Shown piece after piece: positions 1 to 8,696 of a DNA stretch of 40,187 bases. The stretch is from DRWZ01 sp964601505 (lineage in GTDB: Bacteria > Calescibacteriota > Calescibacteriia > Calescibacteriales > Calescibacteriaceae). The notes under the pieces are model-generated. The model ran no database searches. It was given only the letters and a program-made list of their open reading frames with translations, and was not told the DNA's origin. The stretch's first letter is position 1. Each line of letters starts with the position of its first letter. The stretch covers positions 1 through 40,187 of the forward strand of contig CAZRNR010000015.1 of NCBI GenBank assembly GCA_964601505.1, read 5' to 3'. The translations under genes were made by a program, and so were the position numbers.

Positions 1-2
1 TT

Positions 3-119
3 AAAAAAATCAAAGAAATAGATGATTTAGAAAAGCTAAAAAGGATAAAAAAAGCCCTGATTAAAGCAAAAAGTATAAAAGATATAGAGAGAATTTTAGA
101 GAATTCCTCAAGGAAATAA
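3..119 (+). CDS. C-terminal fragment of an unidentified protein
   Basis: An open frame enters from the left edge and ends at a TAA at 117-119, giving 38 visible residues. They are rich in Lys, Glu and Ile and look like two short amphipathic helices. The tail loosely recalls the helical C-termini of Rpn/PD-(D/E)XK nuclease-type proteins (a Leu/Glu/Lys-rich pattern ending in IERILE), but this is too short to assign. It points toward the convergent eno gene, with about 250 bp between them holding nothing recognisable. Confidence 0.45.
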   Translation, partial: KKIKEIDDLEKLKRIKKALIKAKSIKDIERILENSSRK

Positions 120-366
120 GAATAAATTGTTCTGTTGCAATCATGGCCAAAATAATGATTCATGTATTTTACTTTTCATATCCTAACTCACTATCCTAAA
201 GCCTGAATGCAACAAAGAAAAATCTTAAAAAAATATAGCGAGTCCATCAATGGATCTATTTGAATTCTAAAATTAAATGACAGAATCAGTTTATGTGCAG
301 ACTTACAAAAAGAAATATTTCACAAAATTGATTTCAATTAAGATCATATCCAGAGATCTATACGAG

Positions 367-1647
367 TCATAAGAATTTCAAGAAAGCTTCTTTTCCAGAG
401 AATTTCACACCGTATTTTTTCTCGATATAAATAAGCCTGTTGTACTTTGCTATTCTTTCTGACCTTGAAAGAGAACCAGTTTTTATCTGCTTTGAATCTG
501 TTCCAACAGAAAGGTCCGCTATAAATGTATCCTCTGTATCTCCTGACCTATGAGATACAACACAAGAATAACCGGCTTTCTTTGCCATATTTAGAACTTC
601 AAATGTTTCCGTAAGCGTTCCTATTTGATTAACCTTCACAAGTATTGAGTTAGCTATACCATTATCTATTCCTGTTTGGAAAATCTTTGGGTTCGTGACA
701 AAAACATCATCACCAACGAGCTGAATTCTTTTCCCAAGTAGTTGCGTTATATTTTTCCATCCTTCCAAATCACTTTCAGCCATAGGGTCTTCAATTGATA
801 TCATCGGATATTTCTCACAAAGATTTGATATGTACTCAATCATATGATAAGAATCAAGTTTCTTTCCTTCTCGTTTTAAGACATATAATTTCTCTTTTTC
901 ATCATAAAAGGAGGAAGAAGCTACATCTAATGCAAAAAAGACATGTTCTTTAAGCTTATAGCCTGACTTCTCAACAGCTTGAGTTAAAATTTGTAATGGT
1001 TCTTCATTGTTCCTAGCTGGTATAGCAAACCCCCCCTCATCACCTACACCTACAGAAATAGATTTTTCAGAGAGTATCTTTTTTATCGTATGAAATATTT
1101 CAGATGAACATCTTATAGCATCTTCAAACGAATCAAATCCGACAGGAACAATCATATACTCTTGAATATCTACATTCCAACCCGCATGCTCACCACCATT
1201 TATAACATTGCAAAGAGGAACAGGTATAGAGAACTTTTTATTTCCAAATATATTTCCAAGATACTCAAATAGCTCAACTTTCATATGTTTTGCACAAGCT
1301 TTTGCATAGGCAAGGGAGAGCCCCAGGATAGCATTTGCTCCAATATTTGATTTATTCCATGTGCCATCAAGCTCAATCATTTTTAAATCGAGAGATTTCT
1401 GATCATGAACATTCTTAAGTGCCTGAAAGAGTTTTTCCAAATTCGCCAAAGCTTTTCTAACACCCTTACCAAAATATCTTTTATCCCCGTCCCTAAGTTC
1501 CAGAGCTTCTTTCTTACCTTTTGAAGCTCCTGATGGAACTATTGCTAAACCAACGTCACCACCTTCAAGTTCAACCTCAACAGAAACAGTTGGATTTCCC
1601 CTTGAATCAAGAAATTCAAAACCCCTTACAACTTTGAGATATGGCAT
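367..1647 (-). CDS. eno: Enolase (phosphopyruvate hydratase)
   Basis: Converts 2-phosphoglycerate to phosphoenolpyruvate in glycolysis and gluconeogenesis; cytosolic and Mg-dependent. The family landmarks appear in order: DSRGNPT near the N-terminus, the SGASKG loop, GANAILG, INGGEHAG with the substrate His, IQEYM, VGDEGGF, ALDVAS, SIEDP and GDDVF (metal ligands), LVKVNQ (catalytic Lys), SHRSGDTED, and IKTGSLSRSER. The 426-residue length is normal. I chose the ATG at 1645-1647 because it puts DSRGNPT at the usual distance from Met1. An upstream in-frame ATG at 1680 would add 11 hydrophobic residues and has a GGTGA five bases before it, so the longer start cannot be excluded. It is last in a minus-strand run, 147 bp after leuA. 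Confidence 0.97.
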   Translation of the reverse strand: MPYLKVVRGFEFLDSRGNPTVSVEVELEGGDVGLAIVPSGASKGKKEALELRDGDKRYFGKGVRKALANLEKLFQALKNVHDQKSLDLKMIELDGTWNKSNIGANAILGLSLAYAKACAKHMKVELFEYLGNIFGNKKFSIPVPLCNVINGGEHAGWNVDIQEYMIVPVGFDSFEDAIRCSSEIFHTIKKILSEKSISVGVGDEGGFAIPARNNEEPLQILTQAVEKSGYKLKEHVFFALDVASSSFYDEKEKLYVLKREGKKLDSYHMIEYISNLCEKYPMISIEDPMAESDLEGWKNITQLLGKRIQLVGDDVFVTNPKIFQTGIDNGIANSILVKVNQIGTLTETFEVLNMAKKAGYSCVVSHRSGDTEDTFIADLSVGTDSKQIKTGSLSRSERIAKYNRLIYIEKKYGVKFSGKEAFLKFL

Positions 1648-1794
1648 AAGCAAAAAAGTAATACAAAAGAATAAAACCATTTAATTCACCAAAATCCTCG
1701 TAAAAGAAAAGAAACATAAAAGATACTATATTTTCGTTAAAAACTATTTTTTTATTGTAACTTTGGGAAATGATCAGGATAGTTAGAAATAAAA

Positions 1795-3351
1795 CTAAAG
1801 GGCTCTCTTTTCTTTTATCTCTGGATTTTTTTTGAGTTTAGATATTTTATCTATCCTGTTTATCGCAGAAATGAAAGCTTTCGCTGAAGCTACGACAATA
1901 TCTGTGCTAACACCTGTTCCGTTAGCTGAAATGTCACCTAACTTCAGGATAACAGATACATCACCCTGGGCATCTGTTCCCCCAGATATTGATTTGACGG
2001 AATAATCAACCAGCTCAAAATTCATACCTATTGCATTCTGAATCGCTCTATACACAGCATCAACTGGACCGTCACCTATGGCCGATGATTTCTTGGTTTG
2101 TCCATTTTCCCTTATAACGATTGTAGCAGTCGGTTCCATATCAGTTCCACCTGAAAAATTCACAGAAATAAGCTCGTATCTATCTTCTTTCTTTGTCTTG
2201 AGTATTTCATCAAATAAAATTGCCTCTATGTCTTCATCGTAAATCCTTTTTTTTCTGTCAGCCAAATCCTTTATGCGGCTATACACAGTTTTGATCTCTT
2301 CTGGAGAAAGCTCATATCCGAACTCTGCAATTTTTTTCATCAGAGCATGTCTTCCAGAATGCTTACCTATAACTATTTGAGATGAAGGGAAACCTACATC
2401 CTCTGGTTTCATTATTTCATAGGTGAGTGGATTTTTAAGAACTCCATCCTGATGAATACCTGCTTCATGAGCAAATGCATTTTGTCCGACAATGGCTTTA
2501 TTAGGAGGGACAGGAACAGAGGTTATCTTTGAAAGGAGGCGAGAAGCAGGATGAAGCTCTTTTGTGTTTATTGTGGTATATACATCTTTTAAAAAATCCT
2601 TTCGTGTTTTTATAGCCATAACAACCTCCTCGAGTGCAGTATTTCCAGCGCGCTCACCGATACCATTCAAGGCAACCTCACACTGACGTGCACCGGCGAG
2701 AACTCCAGCTAAAGTGTTTGCAGTAGCAAGTCCAAGATCATTATGGCAATGAACAGAAATTATCGGTTGTCCAACTTTGTAAACTTCCTCCCTGATATAT
2801 TTAACAAGATCATAGAACTCAAAAGGTAAAATATAACCAACAGTATCTGGTATGTTTATAACATCCGCACCCTTCTTCACCACCTCCTTAAAGATTGTTG
2901 CGAGAAACTCTGGATCAGACCGTGTAGCATCCTCAGCAGAAAATTCAACCTCATCTGCATATCTTTTTGCAAGCTCCACAGCAAATATGGCTTTCTCCAA
3001 AACTTCTTTTTCTGAAAGCCTTAACTTATACTTCATATGTATCTCACTGGTTGCTATGAAAACGTGTATTCTCTTTCTTCTTGCATCCTTTAACGCTTCA
3101 GCTGCTCTCTCTATGTCTTGCTTCTCGCATCTTGAAAGAGCGCATATTGTTGATTTTTGAACATGCTTTGAAATCTCTGCAACAGAACTAAAATCTCCGT
3201 CAGATGTTATAGGGAAACCAGCTTCAATTATGTCCACTCCGAGCTTCTCCAGAGCTAAGGCCATCTTGATCTTTTCCTCTACCGTCATTGAAAAGCCCGG
3301 AGCTTGCTCTCCGTCTCTTAGCGTAGTATCGAATATATAAACCTTTTCCAT
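1795..3351 (-). CDS. leuA: 2-isopropylmalate synthase
   Basis: Condenses acetyl-CoA with 2-oxoisovalerate, the committed step of leucine synthesis. The TIM-barrel domain opens with FDTTLRDGEQAPG and EAGFP and contains the metal motif VHCHNDLGLA, NGIGERAGN, and NAFAHEAGIHQDGVLK followed by GKHSGRHA. A C-terminal LeuA regulatory dimer domain follows (about the last 130 residues, with GDGPVDA and GGTDAQG), which in this family binds leucine for feedback control. The length of 518 residues is typical. ATG at 3351 is preferred; a TTG three codons upstream (3360) is also open. The first 128 bp lie inside the 3' end of pssA in another frame. A TATAAT sits 17-22 nt upstream of the ATG, so an internal promoter is possible. 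No other leu or ilv gene is in the window. Confidence 0.96.
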   Translation of the reverse strand: MEKVYIFDTTLRDGEQAPGFSMTVEEKIKMALALEKLGVDIIEAGFPITSDGDFSSVAEISKHVQKSTICALSRCEKQDIERAAEALKDARRKRIHVFIATSEIHMKYKLRLSEKEVLEKAIFAVELAKRYADEVEFSAEDATRSDPEFLATIFKEVVKKGADVINIPDTVGYILPFEFYDLVKYIREEVYKVGQPIISVHCHNDLGLATANTLAGVLAGARQCEVALNGIGERAGNTALEEVVMAIKTRKDFLKDVYTTINTKELHPASRLLSKITSVPVPPNKAIVGQNAFAHEAGIHQDGVLKNPLTYEIMKPEDVGFPSSQIVIGKHSGRHALMKKIAEFGYELSPEEIKTVYSRIKDLADRKKRIYDEDIEAILFDEILKTKKEDRYELISVNFSGGTDMEPTATIVIRENGQTKKSSAIGDGPVDAVYRAIQNAIGMNFELVDYSVKSISGGTDAQGDVSVILKLGDISANGTGVSTDIVVASAKAFISAINRIDKISKLKKNPEIKEKRAL

Positions 3352-4015
3352 AATTCTCAAATACTATATTATAAATAATATAGGCAAATATGATGACAAA
3401 AACCAAAATCAAAAATACCTTCTGTTTGAAAACAAGTAGCCAAAACAAAACTGGAGGAATAAAAAGAAAATAAGGAGAAAATCTAACTTCCTTAAAAGAC
3501 CTGAATTTCAAACGACTTATCTCAAGAAACGAGATAAGCAAAACAAAAAGCGTAAAGACGAGATCAAAGTATGGGAAGCTTATGTTATCTGAAATCAACA
3601 TAAATGAGGATATAAAAAATGCTCCCATCGGTGAACTCAAACCTTCAAAATATTCCTTTGGTTTTTCCGAGGATGTGACATTAAATCTTGAAAGCCTTAT
3701 AGCAACCGCAAGAACCAGAACAAAGGAAATTAACTTACCAAACTCAACATTCTTCAAAAAACCATTGTATATTATGGCAGCAGGAGCAACTCCAAAAGTA
3801 ACAAGGTCAGCCATTGAATCAAACTCTATACCGAACTTTGATGAAATCTTCAATGCTCTTGCTACCCGACCATCTAACATGTCAAAAATAAGTCCCAAAA
3901 CAACAAAATAAAAAGAATAAAGCAACTTCCCCTCAAAAGCCAAAAGAGTAGCTGAAAAACCACTTAAAAGATTCAAGGAAGTCAGAACATTAGAAATATT
4001 CCTCAAACCTGACAT
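3224..4015 (-). CDS. pssA: CDP-diacylglycerol--serine O-phosphatidyltransferase
   Basis: Membrane enzyme making phosphatidylserine, the precursor of phosphatidylethanolamine, from CDP-diacylglycerol and L-serine. The CDP-alcohol phosphatidyltransferase signature DG-x2-AR-x8-G-x3-D-x3-D is complete, in the region from LDGRVAR to DSMAD near residues 45-70. Several hydrophobic segments follow, the last ending near YIIYNIVF. The gene is 263 codons. Its last 42 or so residues (Lys, Arg, Gly and Ser rich, hydrophilic) are read from DNA that also encodes the conserved N-terminus of leuA in another frame, so this tail is probably a by-product of a missing stop codon. A gap of 104 bp separates it from the serine hydrolase gene upstream. 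A psd decarboxylase is not visible. Confidence 0.93.
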   Translation of the reverse strand: MSGLRNISNVLTSLNLLSGFSATLLAFEGKLLYSFYFVVLGLIFDMLDGRVARALKISSKFGIEFDSMADLVTFGVAPAAIIYNGFLKNVEFGKLISFVLVLAVAIRLSRFNVTSSEKPKEYFEGLSSPMGAFFISSFMLISDNISFPYFDLVFTLFVLLISFLEISRLKFRSFKEVRFSPYFLFIPPVLFWLLVFKQKVFLILVFVIIFAYIIYNIVFENYGKGLYIRYYAKRRRASSGLFNDGRGKDQDGLSSGEARSGHN

Positions 4016-4119
4016 AAGATTAAAATTAATACTTCTTGTCGTTAATTTGAAAATTCTGCCGATTATAGAAAACAGAACTAATTACAAGTTTGTTTATAAC
4101 AACAAAGAAAAATGAAACA

Positions 4120-5088
4120 TCAACAAGATTTATCACATAGCATATGCCAAATGCTTTTTCTTATATTCATAAAACCTTCTGGCGCAGGAACTGGAATTCT
4201 CCCAACAGATGGGAAAACTCTGTTTGAAAGAAAAGCACAATAAAGCTCACGAGAAAAATCAATCCAAAATCCACAACCTGTAAATCCAAGATGACCAAAG
4301 AGTATTTTCTGATTCCAGATAAATGAATCAAATCCAAGATAGAATCTTTCTCCTTTCTTTATCTCATTTATACCTTCTTTAAGAAAAAGTTCTCTGTAAC
4401 TTTGAATAATATACCTCATCGCTTCAGCCAAACCTTCAAGATTACAGAACAAACCAGCATGAAGAGAAACTGAAAGCATATAATATGCGTTCTCATCATG
4501 AACCCTTCTTGTATAATATGTAGGAACTATGTTTATCTTATCATCTGACTCGGTAAGATAAAACAAGCCGTTAAAAGAAAAATTCTGTTTAAAGAGGATA
4601 TCAACTCTTACTCCGCTCATTTTCTCCAAATAATATGTCAGAACAATAAAGCCAATATCACTGTATTCGCTCTTCTTTTCAAGGGGTAAGTTCCAAGCCT
4701 CTTCCATAATAATCTTACGGGTTTCAACACTCGGATAACCTATGTGCTCCACAATACTGAACAGAGGAAAGTGAGAAGGGAAACAAGCCTTGTGTCTTAA
4801 AATATCAAGAACCTTAATATTACTCTTAGATGTGGAATCAAATCTTGGTTTATTCAGAACAGATGATATTCTATCCTCAAGTATACCTAATTTCAGGATC
4901 AAATTACTTCCAACAATAGGTTTAGTTATAGAAGCAACATCAAAGAAAGAACCGAATTCACATTCCATATAATCCACATAAAAATTCTCAAAGTTCCCAA
5001 GACATATACCACAGGATGGATAATATTTCCTCAAACCCTCTGATGCTATTTTCTGCATCTCCATAAAAACATTTTTTAGCGGATCCAT
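4120..5088 (-). CDS. Beta-lactamase-family (penicillin-binding-like) serine hydrolase
   Basis: A 322-residue protein with the three motifs of the class C beta-lactamase / DD-peptidase / esterase superfamily: SITK (SxxK, nucleophile Ser and general-base Lys) near residue 53, YSD in the YxN position (YSDIGF, with Asp where Asn is usual), and HLGFTG in the third-motif position. Members cleave or transfer D-amino acid peptides, beta-lactams or esters; the substrate here cannot be told. There is no signal peptide or membrane segment, so it is predicted cytoplasmic, unlike exported DD-peptidases. It starts five bases after murE stops, so the two are probably co-transcribed. That context suggests a job in recycling or editing wall peptides, which is inference. 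Confidence 0.8.
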   Translation of the reverse strand: MDPLKNVFMEMQKIASEGLRKYYPSCGICLGNFENFYVDYMECEFGSFFDVASITKPIVGSNLILKLGILEDRISSVLNKPRFDSTSKSNIKVLDILRHKACFPSHFPLFSIVEHIGYPSVETRKIIMEEAWNLPLEKKSEYSDIGFIVLTYYLEKMSGVRVDILFKQNFSFNGLFYLTESDDKINIVPTYYTRRVHDENAYYMLSVSLHAGLFCNLEGLAEAMRYIIQSYRELFLKEGINEIKKGERFYLGFDSFIWNQKILFGHLGFTGCGFWIDFSRELYCAFLSNRVFPSVGRIPVPAPEGFMNIRKSIWHMLCDKSC

Positions 5089-5093
5089 AAGAA

Positions 5094-6524
5094 TTAAGTG
5101 TGAGAACTTAGAAAAAATTCTTCAACAACCTTCCTATCTGAAAAAGGAAAAACTTTATTCCCTATGATCTGGTAAGATTCATGACCTTTTCCAGCTATAA
5201 GAACAACATCGTTTTTCCCAGAAACTTCAAGAGCTTTAAAAATAGCTTTCTTTCTATCAAGTTCAACAAAAATCTTCTTATCATCTGGATTACCTCCGTT
5301 CTCACGAATACCAGATAGAATATCCTGTACTATACTTTCCGGACTCTCACTTCTGGGGTTATCCGAAGTTATAACGACCACATCAGCCATGTCATAGGCT
5401 AATTTCCCCATCTTAGGCCTTTTCTCCTTATCTCTATCTCCGCCACAGCCAAAGACAACAATAACCCTTGAGTTAAAAATATCTTTTAATCTTTGACACT
5501 CCTGAAGAGATGATTCAAGAGACTCCGGAGTATGTGCGTAATCAACAAAAACATAAGGATTCAAATTTACAACTTCCATTCTTCCCGAAGGCGGATATAC
5601 GTCTTGAAAGAATTCAATTATTTGGCCAGAAGAGATTCCAAATTCGCGCAAAATTATGTAAGATGAAAGAAAATTTATCCAATTGAAAAGACCGATAAAT
5701 CTTGTCTTAAAAGATAACTTCTCACCCCTCCAGCAGATCTCAAAAAAAGAATAAGCATCATCTCCCTGGAAAGAAATACTATAATCCTTCAGAGAATTAT
5801 CATCAAAAGAAAGGAGTCTTTTTTTACCAAGAAGCTTATCTTCAACAATTTTTCCCCATTCATCAAGATAAACGACTGCAAGATCATTAACCTTCTCCAT
5901 AAAAGCAAATTTTGCAGAAAAATAGTTATTCATTGTCTTGTGTATATCAAGATGGTCATGCCCTAAACCCAAAAACACACCGACCTGAAAATCAATGTCA
6001 TCAATCCTATGTTGAACTACAGAAACAGATGTGACCTCCATAACAAAGTAGTCAAAATGGTTCATTATTGCGAATGTGTCAATTATCTCTGGAGTAGTAA
6101 GTTTCCACCACACTGAGCCTAATACTCCAGTTTTTATACCGGAAAATGTGAGAGAGGAGGAAAGTATTTTAGCAGTTGACGTCTTACCTTTTGTTCCTGT
6201 TATACCCCAAACCTTTGGTCTTTGGCCATTCCAAAAGTTCCTTGCGATCTTTCCCATACTTCTTCTTGTATCTTCAAGAAGGACAAATGTAGCATTCCAC
6301 TGCCCACTGATATAACTTTCATCTTGTATAAAAAAAACTTCACATCCTTTTAGATAGAGTTCCTTTAAAAACTTATGAGCATCTTCTTTGGTTCCTTTGA
6401 GTGCTATGAAACCAAAATCTTTCTGAAATCTTCTTGAATCATAAAAAAGACCAGATATAAATCTATCCTTTCCAAAAATCTTACAATTTAAACCATTGAC
6501 GACATGGGAGACTGGGACTTTCAT
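5094..6524 (-). CDS. murE: UDP-N-acetylmuramoyl-tripeptide synthetase, probably meso-diaminopimelate-adding
   Basis: Cytoplasmic Mur ligase that adds the third residue of the peptidoglycan stem peptide using ATP. The N-terminal UDP-binding domain contains YDSR. The P-loop GITGTKGKTST lies at residues 107-117. HDHLDIH is followed by YFSAK, whose Lys is the one carbamylated in the family. VDYAHTPES and GCGGDRDKEKRP mark the C-terminal domain. DNPR near residue 389, followed by SESPE, is the motif whose Arg contacts meso-diaminopimelate, which argues against lysine-adding MurE. GKGHESYQ lies close to the end. The length of 476 residues is normal. It begins one base after dnaJ ends. The other mur genes are outside the window. 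Confidence 0.95.
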   Translation of the reverse strand: MKVPVSHVVNGLNCKIFGKDRFISGLFYDSRRFQKDFGFIALKGTKEDAHKFLKELYLKGCEVFFIQDESYISGQWNATFVLLEDTRRSMGKIARNFWNGQRPKVWGITGTKGKTSTAKILSSSLTFSGIKTGVLGSVWWKLTTPEIIDTFAIMNHFDYFVMEVTSVSVVQHRIDDIDFQVGVFLGLGHDHLDIHKTMNNYFSAKFAFMEKVNDLAVVYLDEWGKIVEDKLLGKKRLLSFDDNSLKDYSISFQGDDAYSFFEICWRGEKLSFKTRFIGLFNWINFLSSYIILREFGISSGQIIEFFQDVYPPSGRMEVVNLNPYVFVDYAHTPESLESSLQECQRLKDIFNSRVIVVFGCGGDRDKEKRPKMGKLAYDMADVVVITSDNPRSESPESIVQDILSGIRENGGNPDDKKIFVELDRKKAIFKALEVSGKNDVVLIAGKGHESYQIIGNKVFPFSDRKVVEEFFLSSHT

Positions 6525-6525
6525 C

Positions 6526-7605
6526 TCAGTGGTAGCGTCTTGATTCAGAGCGATTTCTCATACTGTCCTTTATGTTCCTTATAACTTCTTTTTCTTCTGG
6601 TGTAAGATATTTTGGGGAGACAATTTTAACCCTGAGATATAAAACTCCTCTTTTTCCATCTTTTCTTGGCATACCAAGATCTTTTAGAGTAAGCAGAATA
6701 CCGGAGTCTGTTGCTTCGGGTATCCTAACTTTTATTTCAGAGTCATCTGGGAGAACAAATGGGATTTCTCCCCCAACCGTTGCAGTGAGTGTATCAACAG
6801 TAATTTCAGATATCACATCATCACCCTGAATTTTAAAATTAGGATGAGGGATTAATCTCACAATGAATTCAACATCTGATGCTCTAATCACATCTCCATC
6901 TCTTACACCTCTTGGTATTTTAACTTTTATTGTTTCATATTTTGGGTCAAATCCTCTACCACCGCATTTTGAGCATGTTTGCATTTTTCTTCCGTATCCC
7001 CTACATTCTGGACAAGTCTGGCTAAAAGAGAAGAAGCCCTTTGAGAAACCTATCATACCACGCCCGCCACATCTTTTACAAGTTTCACCTCCAACAAGAC
7101 CTGTTCCCCCACACTTTTTACATTCATTTCTAGTCTCAACAACAACCTCTCGCTCAAAATCTGAACCAGAATATGCATCCTTCAATGGGATCTCCAGAAG
7201 TATCCTTGGACCTTCTTCCTCATACCTTGCTCTTTTCCTCGATTTGCGAGAACCTCCAAAACCAAATATATCTTCAAATATATCTGAAAATCCAAAAAAA
7301 TCTTCCCCAAAAACTTGCTTAACAAATTCCTCAAAGTTCCCTGAATATTGTGTATAAGAAGAACTCCCACGAACTCCTTCGGCTCCATACATATCATAAA
7401 GTTTTCTCTTCTCAGGATCAGACAATACCTGGTAAGCCTCATTTATCTCCTTAAATTTTTCCTCTGCCTCCTTCTTCTTCTCTGGTGGAACCCTATCTGG
7501 ATGCCATTTCTTCGCAAGTTCCCAGAAGGCTTTCTTTATTTCCTCCTGGCTTGCATTCCTCGAAACTCCCAAAATCTCATAATAATCTTTCTTACCATCA
7601 TGCAT
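6526..7605 (-). CDS. dnaJ: Chaperone DnaJ (Hsp40)
   Basis: Hsp70 co-chaperone that delivers unfolded proteins and stimulates DnaK ATPase. The J domain is complete with HPD at about residues 35-37. A Gly/Phe-rich stretch follows (about 75-115), then the zinc region with all four CxxCxGxG repeats (CKKCGGTG, CKRCGGRG, CPECRGYG, CSKCGGRG), then the C-terminal substrate-binding beta domain. The 359 residues are typical of type I DnaJ. The ATG at 7605 is preferred over the TTG two codons upstream. A TATAAA lies 13-18 nt upstream of the ATG and no Shine-Dalgarno is obvious. It leads a tight run into murE and the serine hydrolase. No dnaK or grpE is adjacent. Confidence 0.96.
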   Translation of the reverse strand: MHDGKKDYYEILGVSRNASQEEIKKAFWELAKKWHPDRVPPEKKKEAEEKFKEINEAYQVLSDPEKRKLYDMYGAEGVRGSSSYTQYSGNFEEFVKQVFGEDFFGFSDIFEDIFGFGGSRKSRKRARYEEEGPRILLEIPLKDAYSGSDFEREVVVETRNECKKCGGTGLVGGETCKRCGGRGMIGFSKGFFSFSQTCPECRGYGRKMQTCSKCGGRGFDPKYETIKVKIPRGVRDGDVIRASDVEFIVRLIPHPNFKIQGDDVISEITVDTLTATVGGEIPFVLPDDSEIKVRIPEATDSGILLTLKDLGMPRKDGKRGVLYLRVKIVSPKYLTPEEKEVIRNIKDSMRNRSESRRYH

Positions 7606-7686
7606 ATCCAAAGAATTTTTATAAATATAAAAATTTAATCAAATCTCATTAGGTTTTCAGATTTTTCAATTTCGTAGTAATAACTT

Positions 7687-8184
7687 TTATTGCATAATCG
7701 GAATTTTTCTGTGCTCAAGATCTGAAGCTAACTCAATAAACTCCCTAGGAACTTCCAAAGATTTATTATCAAAGTAATCAAACATAACTTGAATAGATTG
7801 AGCAAAAGCTATTACTCTTGAAGAATCTTTTCTGTTCTTGGCAATAACAATGTAATCAAATGGAAAACTTTTTCTCATGAAGAAAGGAATTCTTATACCA
7901 ATCTCAAGATCATCATGGAGAAAAAGTTGATTTTTATAAACACAAGTTATCTCAGCCAAAATCACAGAGAAGACATTTGTATTTATATTCCTATTCACAG
8001 CTACATCGCGCAATCGGTTCATATACTGAACTCTAGCTGTTTCCAGAAAAGCTATCATAGAAACATTATTTATGTGCCCCATCATATCGGTATCGCAAAA
8101 CCTCATCTGTATCTTTACCCAAACATTAAAATCCTGCTCCGAAAACTTAAGTATCCTTCTACCTTCAACAAGATTTAATTCCAT
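7687..8184 (-). CDS. Acyl-CoA thioesterase, 4-hydroxybenzoyl-CoA thioesterase (hotdog) family
   Basis: A 165-residue single hotdog domain. The signature RFCDTDMMGHINN followed by FLETAR near the N-terminus matches the (R/Y)-x-D-T-D-x-x-G-H-(V/I)-N-N active-site helix of YbgC/FatB-like thioesterases, including the catalytic Asp. A beta-rich half with VFSVILAE follows. Such enzymes hydrolyse acyl-CoA or acyl-ACP thioesters in the cytoplasm; the acyl chain cannot be predicted. It begins 11 bases after the BCCP gene, so it is very probably in the same operon as accC-BCCP. A role in releasing or proof-reading the carboxylase product is an inference from this linkage. It is followed by a 74 bp gap before dnaJ starts. 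Confidence 0.85.
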   Translation of the reverse strand: MELNLVEGRRILKFSEQDFNVWVKIQMRFCDTDMMGHINNVSMIAFLETARVQYMNRLRDVAVNRNINTNVFSVILAEITCVYKNQLFLHDDLEIGIRIPFFMRKSFPFDYIVIAKNRKDSSRVIAFAQSIQVMFDYFDNKSLEVPREFIELASDLEHRKIPIMQ

Positions 8185-8195
8185 ATCAGAGAATT

Positions 8196-8696
8196 TTAAT
8201 TTTTTCTTATCTTCAAAAGTTTCTCACCAGAAACAACACTCTTACCATCAGATACATAAACTTCATCAACAACACCATCTATAGGAGACTTCATTGTATT
8301 TATCATTTTCATTGACTCAAGGTCCAAAACAGCCTGTCCCTTCTGAACTACATCCCCCTTGCTCACATATACCTTCTTCACGGAACCAGAGAATGAAGAC
8401 TTCAAAATAACAACATCCAAATCTTTCCCTTCATCTACATTTTCCGATGATAAAATTTCAATAGGCCAGAAAGAATCATTTATCTGAAAGATTATTTCAT
8501 ACTCAGAAGAATAAAATTTGCAAAGCTTGTATTTTCTCCCACTATCATCCTCTATAACAAAATCACCCAGAGGGTTCTTGCTGACTCTAAAAGTAAATGT
8601 TTTCCCACCATATGAAACTTCATATTCTGATTCGTTTTTTTTCAATACGCTTCCATATATTCTTTTCCCATCTTTTGTTTTCAGCCTGAGTCTCAT
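8196..8696 (-). CDS. Biotin carboxyl carrier subunit of an acyl-CoA carboxylase
   Basis: A 166-residue protein in two parts. Residues 1 to about 90 form a beta-rich region (MRLRLKTKDG and following) that resembles the BT-type linker between biotin carboxylase and carrier domains in propionyl/acetyl-CoA carboxylase alpha chains. Residues 95-166 are a biotinyl domain with ESMKM, and Lys130 is the predicted biotin attachment site, followed by MKSPIDGVVDEV. It starts within the stop codon of accC (ATGA overlap), so translation is coupled. Together the two products are about 665 residues, the size of a fused alpha subunit. Carboxyltransferase subunits are not in the window, so the acyl-CoA substrate is unknown. 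Oxaloacetate decarboxylase or pyruvate carboxylase carriers are less likely alternatives. Confidence 0.9.
   Translation of the reverse strand: MRLRLKTKDGKRIYGSVLKKNESEYEVSYGGKTFTFRVSKNPLGDFVIEDDSGRKYKLCKFYSSEYEIIFQINDSFWPIEILSSENVDEGKDLDVVILKSSFSGSVKKVYVSKGDVVQKGQAVLDLESMKMINTMKSPIDGVVDEVYVSDGKSVVSGEKLLKIRKN

Noticed and set aside
1648..1680. An N-terminal hydrophobic extension on enolase (ATG at 1680) that could be a membrane anchor
   Set aside because: The ATG at 1647 gives the normal distance to DSRGNPT. Eleven residues are too few for a membrane helix. Kept only as an alternative start.
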